Part shown: piece by piece, positions 1 to 5,227 of the stretch | Numbering within the stretch: position 1 is the stretch's first letter | Layout: each line of letters begins with the position of its first letter | Origin: an uncultured beta proteobacterium | Lineage (GTDB): Bacteria; Pseudomonadota; Gammaproteobacteria; Burkholderiales; Burkholderiaceae | NCBI GenBank assembly: GCA_903944255.1 | Contig: CAJARE010000219.1 | Coordinates: 1-7,418 of the forward strand | Direction: 5' to 3' | DNA length: 7,418 bases | Notes under the pieces: generated by a model | What the model was told of the DNA's origin: nothing | Seen by the model: only the letters and a program-made list of their open reading frames with translations | Database searches by the model: none | Position numbers and translations under genes: made by a program

Positions 1-136
1 CTAGCTTGACACGCAGAATTTCTTCTGCTTTGGCCATATCACCAGCCGCCTCAGTTAAAGCTTTTTTGCACTCCATCATCGGAGCATCAGTTTTGGCACG
101 TAACTCACCAACCATTGCAGCGGTAATAGCAGCCAT
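1..136 (-). CDS. tsf: Elongation factor Ts, N-terminal part (cut by the window edge)
   Basis: EF-Ts is the cytoplasmic guanine-nucleotide exchange factor that regenerates EF-Tu-GTP during translation. Only the first 45 codons are present; the gene runs off the left edge. The reading starts MAAITAAMVGELRAKTDAPM and continues through an MECKKALTEAAGD segment. This is the N-terminal UBA-like domain with the conserved T-D-x-P/G-M-M-[ED]-C-K-K-A-L signature that contacts EF-Tu. The start ATG (136-134) fits the usual EF-Ts N-terminus. Its A is also the last base of the rpsB stop codon (TAATG, one-base overlap), so translation is probably coupled to S2. A weak Shine-Dalgarno AAGGGA lies inside the rpsB end (152-147), 10 nt before the ATG. 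The rpsB-tsf order is the standard bacterial arrangement. The identification is firm although the fragment is short. Confidence 0.96.
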   Translation of the reverse strand, partial: MAAITAAMVGELRAKTDAPMMECKKALTEAAGDMAKAEEILRVKL

Positions 137-885
137 TATTCAGCTTTCCCTTCTTCAACAAACTCTTCTTCACCCTCTTTAACTGCAGTCAATACTTCCT
201 GCACTGCATTTGCCTTACCTTCAAGAATCGCATCAGCAATACCACGAGCATAGAGAGTTACTGCCTTACTAGAGTCATCGTTACCAGGAATAATGTAATC
301 AATACCTTCTGGTGAGTGGTTGGTATCCACCACTGCAATGACTGGAATACCTAATTTGTTCGCTTCGGTAATAGCAATCTTATGATAACCAACGTCCACA
401 ACAAAAATAGCATCAGGAACGCCGTTCAAATCTTTGATACCACCAAGCGCTTTTTGCAATTTATCGAGATCACGGTCATTCGTCAAAGCTTCTTTCTTGG
501 AAAGCTTTTCCCAGTCGCCGGCTTCTTTAGCAATTTCCATATCCTTCAAACGCTTGAGGGAGCCTTTAACAGTTTTGAAGTTAGTCAGCGTGCCGCCTAA
601 CCAACGGCTGTCAATGTAAGGCATACCAGCACGTGTTGCTTCTTCAGCAATGATCTCGCGTGATTGACGCTTAGTACCAACAAATAAAATCGTGCCACGA
701 TTAGCAGCAACTTGTTTTGCAACTTTCAGGGCGTCCTGAAACATTGGCAATGTTTTTTCCAAGTTGATGATGTGGATCTTATTGCGATGACCGAATATAT
801 AAGGGGCCATCTTTGGGGACCAGAAGCGGGTTTGGTGACCAAAATGGCAACCGGCTTCCAGCATTTGACGCATCGTTACTGACAT
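136..885 (-). CDS. rpsB: 30S ribosomal protein S2
   Basis: S2 is a late-assembling protein of the small ribosomal subunit, located at the head-body junction on the back of the 30S particle, and needed for S1 binding. The 249-residue product is close to the usual length (241 in E. coli) and matches family landmarks throughout: SVTMRQMLEAGCHFGHQTRFW near the N-terminus, NKIHIINLEKT, ILFVGTKRQ, the RWLGGTLTNFKT segment, a short coiled-coil-like insert rich in Lys/Glu (about residues 112-145), GIPVIAVVDTN and IPGNDD near residues 181-204, and an acidic C-terminal tail. The start ATG (885-883) has a strong Shine-Dalgarno AGGAG five bases upstream (895-891). The gene has its own leader with hairpins and a TATAAT box. 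In E. coli S2 represses its own operon through the mRNA leader, so the same is likely here. It is followed immediately by tsf with a one-base overlap. Confidence 0.99.
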   Translation of the reverse strand: MSVTMRQMLEAGCHFGHQTRFWSPKMAPYIFGHRNKIHIINLEKTLPMFQDALKVAKQVAANRGTILFVGTKRQSREIIAEEATRAGMPYIDSRWLGGTLTNFKTVKGSLKRLKDMEIAKEAGDWEKLSKKEALTNDRDLDKLQKALGGIKDLNGVPDAIFVVDVGYHKIAITEANKLGIPVIAVVDTNHSPEGIDYIIPGNDDSSKAVTLYARGIADAILEGKANAVQEVLTAVKEGEEEFVEEGKAE

Positions 886-910
886 AACTTCTCCTAAGGG
901 TTAGTTCTAA

Positions 911-958
911 AGTTGGGTCCTAGCTGCGCTAAAAAGCGCCACCCTGGAAGGCCCAACT
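911..958 (-). promoter_or_regulatory. rpsB leader stem-loop, candidate S2 autoregulatory element
   Basis: In the mRNA sense (minus strand) AGTTGGG (958-952) pairs with CCCAACT (917-911), a 7-bp outer stem. It encloses GCGCT (939-935), a TTTT loop, and AGCGC (930-926), a perfect 5-bp inner hairpin. A further 3-bp pairing (946-948 with 918-920) can sit between them, leaving asymmetric internal loops. The structure ends about 15 nt before the rpsB Shine-Dalgarno. A second hairpin lies upstream at 966-970/982-986 (TCAGG/CCTGA), almost at the predicted 5' end. Autoregulation of rpsB-tsf by S2 binding to its 5' leader is known in E. coli. Assigning that role to this structure is inference. Confidence 0.5.
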
Positions 959-993
959 CGCGATTTCAGGCCCAAAATAGACCTGAGGCAGAA

Positions 994-999
994 ATTATA
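994..999 (-). promoter_or_regulatory. Candidate -10 box of the rpsB-tsf promoter
   Basis: A perfect TATAAT reads on the minus strand about 110 bases upstream of the rpsB start. It would place transcription initiation near 987-989 and give a leader of about 100 nt. The hexamer 17 bases upstream (1022-1017, AGCTAG) is a poor -35, and no good -35 lies at 16-19 bases. A TTGATA at 1012-1007 is only 7 bases away and cannot serve. Ribosomal protein promoters often rely on other upstream contacts, so the -10 box is credible and the -35 is unresolved. Confidence 0.6.
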
Positions 1000-1090
1000 C
1001 TTTAAATATCAAGGGCCTAGCTAAGCCTCCTCCTCTTGCAAGCCTAGGGAAAGGTCCCCTAACTAGCGCTGGAGTGGATAAAAGAGCTAT

Positions 1091-1111
1091 AGTGCCTAAA
1101 TTTTAGGCACT
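1091..1111. repeat. Perfect inverted repeat (10-bp arms, 1-bp centre) between rpsB and map
   Basis: AGTGCCTAAA (1091-1100) and TTTAGGCACT (1102-1111) are exact reverse complements around a single central T. The centre is too tight for a good RNA hairpin, since some central pairs must open to make a loop. No gene ends nearby and there is no downstream T-run, so a terminator is unlikely. The symmetry fits a binding site for a dimeric DNA-binding protein. It lies about 95-115 bp upstream of the rpsB -10 box and 42-62 bp upstream of the map start, so it could act on either promoter. I do not recognise the cognate regulator. Confidence 0.6.
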
Positions 1112-1117
1112 TATAGA

Positions 1118-1146
1118 CTGTTAAATATCAGCAAGTCGTTGATAAT
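1118..1146 (+). promoter_or_regulatory. Weak candidate promoter for map-glnD
   Basis: GATAAT (1141-1146) resembles a -10 box and differs from the consensus at one position. The hexamer 17 bases upstream, CTGTTA (1118-1123), matches the -35 consensus at only three positions. Initiation from this box would start at or within a few bases of the map ATG at 1153, implying a nearly leaderless mRNA. Other AT-rich hexamers in 1110-1130 lack convincing partners. This is a tentative call. Confidence 0.25.
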
Positions 1147-1152
1147 CAAGGA

Positions 1153-1989
1153 ATGAATAGTGTATTTACTGCAGAAAAAGACATCTTAGGGATGCGTGAG
1201 GCGGGTCGCCTTGCCAGCGAAGTTTTGGATCATGTAGGCCCATTGATTAAAGCGGGAGTCAGTACAGCAGAATTAGATCGTATTTGTCATGAGTACATGC
1301 GCGATGTTCAAAAAACAATTCCTGCCCCACTCAATTATCAACCGCCAGGCTATCCACCATTTCCTGCTTCCATTTGTACCTCGGTTAACGATGTCATTTG
1401 TCATGGAATCCCTGGTGAAAAGATTCTGAAAAATGGAGATGTCGTCAATTTAGATATCACGGTGATAACGCCTGACGGATATTACGGTGATACAAGCCGG
1501 ATGTTTATGGTTGGCGAAGTCTCTGTCCTAGCCAAACGGCTTACACAAGTTACTTTTGAATGCATGTGGCTTGGTATTGCACAAGTAAAACCGGGAGCAT
1601 CTTTAGGTGATATTGGGCACGTGATTCAAACTCATGCTGAAAAAGCAGGCTATTCAGTTGTGCGGGAATACTGTGGTCACGGCATTGGAAAAGTATTTCA
1701 CCAAGATCCTCAAATTTTGCATTATGGCCGCCCCGGTACCGGTGAAAAATTAGTTACTGGTATGACATTTACGATTGAGCCAATGATTAATGCAGGCCGT
1801 CGCGAAATCAGGACAATGCCTGATCAATGGACAGTGAAAACGAAAGATCGAAGTTTGTCAGCGCAGTGGGAACATACTTTACTGGTAACCTCCACTGGCG
1901 TTGAAGTCTTAACATGGTCTAAAGGAAGTAACCCTGCACCTGATTGCGTCAAGGACCTCTCGTTTAGACCTACATTAGCTAACGCCTAA
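1153..1989 (+). CDS. map: Methionine aminopeptidase, type I (M24A)
   Basis: Map removes the initiator methionine from nascent proteins in the cytoplasm when the second residue is small. It is a two-metal enzyme with the pita-bread fold. All five metal ligands are visible: Asp101 (VNLD), Asp113 (GDTS), His176 (CGHGIG), Glu209 (TIEP) and Glu240 (WEH). The last four are spaced 63, 33 and 31 residues apart, exactly as in E. coli Map. The active-site histidines His84 (CHGIP) and His183 are also present. No zinc-finger N-terminal extension is seen, so this is the short type I form. It has 278 residues against 264 in E. coli; the extra length is mainly a Pro-rich insert at about residues 57-72 and a longer C-terminus. 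The start matches the family N-terminus. The AAGGA Shine-Dalgarno-like sequence (1148-1152) directly touches the ATG, which is an abnormally short spacing. glnD follows after 4 bp. Confidence 0.98.
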   Translation: MNSVFTAEKDILGMREAGRLASEVLDHVGPLIKAGVSTAELDRICHEYMRDVQKTIPAPLNYQPPGYPPFPASICTSVNDVICHGIPGEKILKNGDVVNLDITVITPDGYYGDTSRMFMVGEVSVLAKRLTQVTFECMWLGIAQVKPGASLGDIGHVIQTHAEKAGYSVVREYCGHGIGKVFHQDPQILHYGRPGTGEKLVTGMTFTIEPMINAGRREIRTMPDQWTVKTKDRSLSAQWEHTLLVTSTGVEVLTWSKGSNPAPDCVKDLSFRPTLANA

Positions 1990-1993
1990 ACCA

Positions 1994-4591
1994 ATGAGCA
2001 TGTCTCAGGCCACTGGCGAAATCAAAGATGCAGCTAGCCTTCGAGCTGCACGAGAAATAGCCTACAGTGAGTTTAAAAAAACTCAAGTCATTGGCAAACT
2101 GACCAAGCAATTAAGCAAACTGAGTGATGAACACCTAAGTCTTTTGTGGGATAGTTGCGGCCTAAATAATGATGCTGCACTCGTTGCGGTGGGCGGTTTT
2201 GGTAGGGGGGCTTTATTTCCATACTCTGATATTGATATTTTGATATTGCTTCCGGAAGATCCCCAGCAAATAGAAGCACTATCTAAAAGAATTGAGCAAT
2301 TTGTTGCTCAGTGTTGGGATACCGGTCTCGAAATTGGCTCTTCCGTCAGAACCGTTTCAGAATGTATCTCCGAGGCAGAACAAGACATCACTGTAAGAAC
2401 CTCTCTGCTGGAGTCTCGCTTAATCTGCGGCAAGAGGCAACTCTTTAAAGAATTTGCAAAAATCTTTGAATCATCCTTAGACCCTAAGACTTTTTTTCAA
2501 GCAAAACAAGCTGAACAAATCCAACGTCATTATAAATATCAAGATACTCCCTATTCTCTTGAGCCTAATTGCAAAGAAAGCCCTGGGGGTCTACGCGATT
2601 TACAAGTGATTTCATGGGTAAGTAAAGCTGCGCTACTTGGCAATACCTTTAAAGATTTAAATCAAGCTGGCCTTGTAACTTATCGTGAATTAACTGAACT
2701 GAATCGCAATCAACGTTTTTTAGAAACCTTGCGTGCCAATTTGCATTTATTAGCAGGGCGTAGGCAAGATGTGCTGGCATTTGACTTACAAGCCGCGCTA
2801 GCTGCCTCCATGGGCATCGAAATAGATAACCCCCGCCTGGCTAGCGAAGCGCTTATGCGTCGCTACTATTGGGCAGCTAAAGCAGTGACTCAGTTAAACG
2901 ATGTCCTTCTTCAAAATATTGAAGCTTTACTATTTCCCCAAGAATCGAAAACCACTCACCCCATTTCCGGTGAAGGCAATGAATTCTTTATTGAAAGACA
3001 GGGCGTTCTGGACATCACTGATCCACAGCTCTATCAAAAACATCCCGAGCAAATACTGCGAACGTTTTTAGTTTTTGCACAAACATCTAATGTAAAGAGT
3101 CTTTCTGCCACTATTTTTAGAGCCCTTTATAACGCCCGCCAAAAAATGGATAGTAAGTGGCGCGCTAATCCCTTGAATCGTGCTCTCTTTATTGAGATTC
3201 TTCAGCAACCCGATGGTGTTAGCCGCGCATTTCAGTTAATGAATCGCACTAGTGTTCTAGGGCGCTACTTACCCGTCTTCAGAAGAATCGTTGGACAGAT
3301 GCAGCATGACTTATTTCATGTGTACACGGTCGACCAACATATTTTGATGGTGTTACGTAATGTGCGTCGCTTCATGGTGATTGAGCATACTCATGAATTT
3401 CCATTCTGTAGCGGCTTGATTGCCCATTTTGAGAAGCCATGGCTACTGGTGATTGCAGCTCTTTTCCATGACATTGCCAAAGGACGTGGCGGTGATCACT
3501 CCCAATTGGGTAAAGCAGAGATGCGAAAGTTTGCTAGAGAGCATGGTTTAGATAAAAAAGATACCGAACTATTGGTATGGTTGGTTGCAGAGCATCTTAA
3601 TATGAGCCAGACGGCACAGAAACAAGATATTAGCGACCCAGATGTGGTCAGAGCCTTTGCTAAAAAAGTAGGTGATGAGCGTCACCTTACTGCACTCTAT
3701 TTATTAACCGTGGCAGATGTACGTGGCACAAGCCCTAAGGTATGGAACGCCTGGAAGGGCAAACTGCTAGAGGACCTCTATCGCGCCACACTCCGAGTCT
3801 TGGGTGGAGCCAAACCCGATGCTTCTTCAGAGTTGGCACAGCACCAGGAAGAGTCTCGGACTAAATTGCGTTTATATGGCATTCAGGATGATGCTTATGA
3901 GGATCTCTGGAAGCAACTTGATGTAGCCTTCTTTTTAAGACAGGACTCCGAGGATATTGCCTGGCTGACACGGCACCTTTTTAATAAAGTTAATAGCGAA
4001 CAGCCCATCGTCAGCGCACGCCTCTCACCAATTGGCGAGGGACTACAAGTTGCTGTGTATGTAAAAGACCAAGAAGATCTCTTTGCTAGAATCTGCGCCT
4101 ATTTTGAAAGACATGGATTCTCCATTTGGGATGCTCGAATTCATACGACTCGCCATGGCTATGCTTTAGATACTTTCCAAATCTCAGGCAGTAACTTAGT
4201 GGATGAAGGCGGAAGTTATCGTGACATCATTCAATTGGTCGAGTTTGAATTATCAGCAGCATTGACAAATGCTGGGCCACTACCCAACCCTAGTATGGGA
4301 CGCCTCTCTAGACAATCTCGCACTTTTCCCATTCAACCACGAGTACATATGGTCCCCGATGATCGTGGAAGATACTACACGCTGGCATTGTCAGCTAGCG
4401 ACCGGACCGGTCTGCTCTATACGATCTCTAGAGTATTGGCAAAGCATCAGGTATCGATTCATACCGCACGCATTAACACGCTTGGAGAACGAGTAGAAGA
4501 TGTGCTATTGCTAGACGCAATGAACTTAAGCAAAAATCCTAAGTTACAAATTCAACTTGAGACAGAGTTATTAGAGGTGCTGGGGGCGTAA
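1994..4591 (+). CDS. glnD: PII uridylyltransferase / uridylyl-removing enzyme (bifunctional)
   Basis: GlnD senses cellular nitrogen (glutamine). It adds UMP to PII proteins when glutamine is low and removes it when glutamine is high, thereby controlling glutamine synthetase and nitrogen transcription. The 865-residue product (about 890 in E. coli) shows the full domain order. A nucleotidyltransferase domain carries GGFGRG (67-72) and the metal-binding pair Asp79/Asp81 in SDIDILIL. The conserved EPNCKESPGGLRDLQ motif spans 190-204. The uridylyl-removing HD domain has His448 and the HD pair His492-Asp493 in ALFHDIAKGRGGDHS. Two C-terminal glutamine-sensing ACT domains lie at about 685-760 and 795-865. 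No catalytic residue appears lost. It starts 4 bp after the map stop with no clear Shine-Dalgarno, so translation is probably coupled to map; a second ATG lies two codons downstream. Its 3' end overlaps the convergent Nudix gene by 40 bp. Confidence 0.98.
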   Translation: MSMSQATGEIKDAASLRAAREIAYSEFKKTQVIGKLTKQLSKLSDEHLSLLWDSCGLNNDAALVAVGGFGRGALFPYSDIDILILLPEDPQQIEALSKRIEQFVAQCWDTGLEIGSSVRTVSECISEAEQDITVRTSLLESRLICGKRQLFKEFAKIFESSLDPKTFFQAKQAEQIQRHYKYQDTPYSLEPNCKESPGGLRDLQVISWVSKAALLGNTFKDLNQAGLVTYRELTELNRNQRFLETLRANLHLLAGRRQDVLAFDLQAALAASMGIEIDNPRLASEALMRRYYWAAKAVTQLNDVLLQNIEALLFPQESKTTHPISGEGNEFFIERQGVLDITDPQLYQKHPEQILRTFLVFAQTSNVKSLSATIFRALYNARQKMDSKWRANPLNRALFIEILQQPDGVSRAFQLMNRTSVLGRYLPVFRRIVGQMQHDLFHVYTVDQHILMVLRNVRRFMVIEHTHEFPFCSGLIAHFEKPWLLVIAALFHDIAKGRGGDHSQLGKAEMRKFAREHGLDKKDTELLVWLVAEHLNMSQTAQKQDISDPDVVRAFAKKVGDERHLTALYLLTVADVRGTSPKVWNAWKGKLLEDLYRATLRVLGGAKPDASSELAQHQEESRTKLRLYGIQDDAYEDLWKQLDVAFFLRQDSEDIAWLTRHLFNKVNSEQPIVSARLSPIGEGLQVAVYVKDQEDLFARICAYFERHGFSIWDARIHTTRHGYALDTFQISGSNLVDEGGSYRDIIQLVEFELSAALTNAGPLPNPSMGRLSRQSRTFPIQPRVHMVPDDRGRYYTLALSASDRTGLLYTISRVLAKHQVSIHTARINTLGERVEDVLLLDAMNLSKNPKLQIQLETELLEVLGA

Positions 4592-5067
4592 TTTAGTTTT
4601 GCTAATGCCCGTTTAATGCGATGACTCTCAATCCGGTCAAAAGGAATCCAAGCACAAGCAATGTCTTCAGCAGATTGCTCTTTACGAGAGACTCTTAGAC
4701 AATAAAGCAGATCGATATGCAAATGACTATCCTCACCCTTCTTGGGATTTTCCGGAATTTCATGGACATCAATATCGATTGGCTCAGGATCTTCCGAATC
4801 TAAAACGCAAATAAGCCCAGTCTCTTCATATACCTCACGAATAGCAGCATCAACTGGAGACTCTCCATCATCAATATGACCGCCTGGCTGAAACCATCGC
4901 TTAATAAATGGATGAAAGATTAGCAATACCTTTTTGTTATGGATAACTAGGCCACTGGCAGTAATATGGCCTAGATTATTTGATCTACTAAAAGGATTTT
5001 CATAATTTAGGATTGAATAAACCCTTTCACTAAAAATAGGGTTGAAAATCTCAGGAAATTTCTGCAT
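4552..5067 (-). CDS. Nudix hydrolase, substrate unknown
   Basis: Nudix enzymes hydrolyse nucleoside diphosphates linked to another group, using divalent metal. The 171-residue product contains a complete Nudix box at residues 63-85: Gly63, Glu69, then Arg77-Glu78, Glu81-Glu82, Gly84, Leu85 (G-x5-E-x7-R-E-x2-E-E-x-G-hydrophobic). The preceding RWFQPGGH and later HEIPENPKKGEDSHLHIDL (about 102-120) recall a common bacterial Nudix subfamily of undefined specificity. This is from memory rather than a search. No signal peptide or membrane segment is seen, so it should be cytoplasmic. The start ATG (5067-5065) has a good GAGG-type Shine-Dalgarno (5078-5074). The last 12 or so residues, Ser/Asn-rich, are encoded inside the convergent end of glnD. 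A TATAAT upstream and the gcl terminator suggest it is its own transcription unit. Substrate and role cannot be read from the sequence. Confidence 0.9.
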   Translation of the reverse strand: MQKFPEIFNPIFSERVYSILNYENPFSRSNNLGHITASGLVIHNKKVLLIFHPFIKRWFQPGGHIDDGESPVDAAIREVYEETGLICVLDSEDPEPIDIDVHEIPENPKKGEDSHLHIDLLYCLRVSRKEQSAEDIACAWIPFDRIESHRIKRALAKLNYAPSTSNNSVSS

Positions 5068-5130
5068 AGAAGACCCTCAAACCGAAAACCTTAATGAGAG
5101 CTTCTAGAAATTGCTACCTGATTTTTTAGT

Positions 5131-5162
5131 GAGAAATTACTGACATTATAAAAAAATTTCTC
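5131..5162. repeat. Inverted repeat flanking the Nudix -10 box
   Basis: GAGAAATT (5131-5138) and AATTTCTC (5155-5162) are perfect 8-bp inverted arms separated by 16 bp. The TATAAT candidate lies within the spacer. This could be an operator overlapping the promoter. The arms are AT-rich, so chance symmetry is quite possible. Confidence 0.35.
5145..5150 (-). promoter_or_regulatory. Candidate -10 box of the Nudix gene promoter
   Basis: A perfect TATAAT reads on the minus strand, preceded by a T-run, about 80 bases before the Nudix ATG. It would give a leader of about 70 nt. No good -35 is found at 16-18 bases (GGGAAT at 17); TTACAA lies upstream with a 13-base gap, which is too short. The box sits inside an AT-rich inverted repeat (5131-5138 with 5155-5162). 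Its placement just downstream of the gcl terminator supports a separate promoter. Confidence 0.45.
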
Positions 5163-5177
5163 TTGTAATTCCCCACC

Positions 5178-5205
5178 AAAAAAAGCCCAGGTTTTAATCT
5201 GGGCT
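5178..5205 (-). terminator. Rho-independent terminator of gcl
   Basis: In the gcl transcript sense, AGCCCAG (5205-5199) pairs perfectly with CTGGGCT (5190-5184) across an 8-nt loop, followed at once by a run of T residues (5184-5178). It begins 22 bases after the gcl stop codon. There is no T-run in the plus direction, so it works only for the minus strand. It separates gcl from the downstream Nudix gene. Confidence 0.9.
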
Positions 5206-5227
5206 CTGGTACAAACGGGAGGCTAAA

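Noticed and set aside
382..619. Two plus-strand open frames of 61-72 codons opposite rpsB
   Set aside because: They are antisense shadows of the strongly conserved rpsB, with no ribosome binding site or recognisable protein features.
994..1012. TTGATA and TATAAT as a full rpsB promoter
   Set aside because: The spacing is only 7 bases instead of about 17, so TTGATA cannot be the -35 partner.
1102..1112. Shared TTTAGGCACTT between the rpsB-map palindrome and the LysR gene (about 7283-7293)
   Set aside because: The second copy is an ordinary stretch of LysR coding sequence (RLGTL) without the other arm; a match this short is likely chance.
2088..2279. Minus-strand open frame within glnD
   Set aside because: It lies opposite the conserved nucleotidyltransferase motif of glnD, so its openness is explained by that coding sequence.
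4269..4496. Plus-strand open frame in another frame of glnD
   Set aside because: It is fully inside the ACT-domain region of glnD and has no family-like features.
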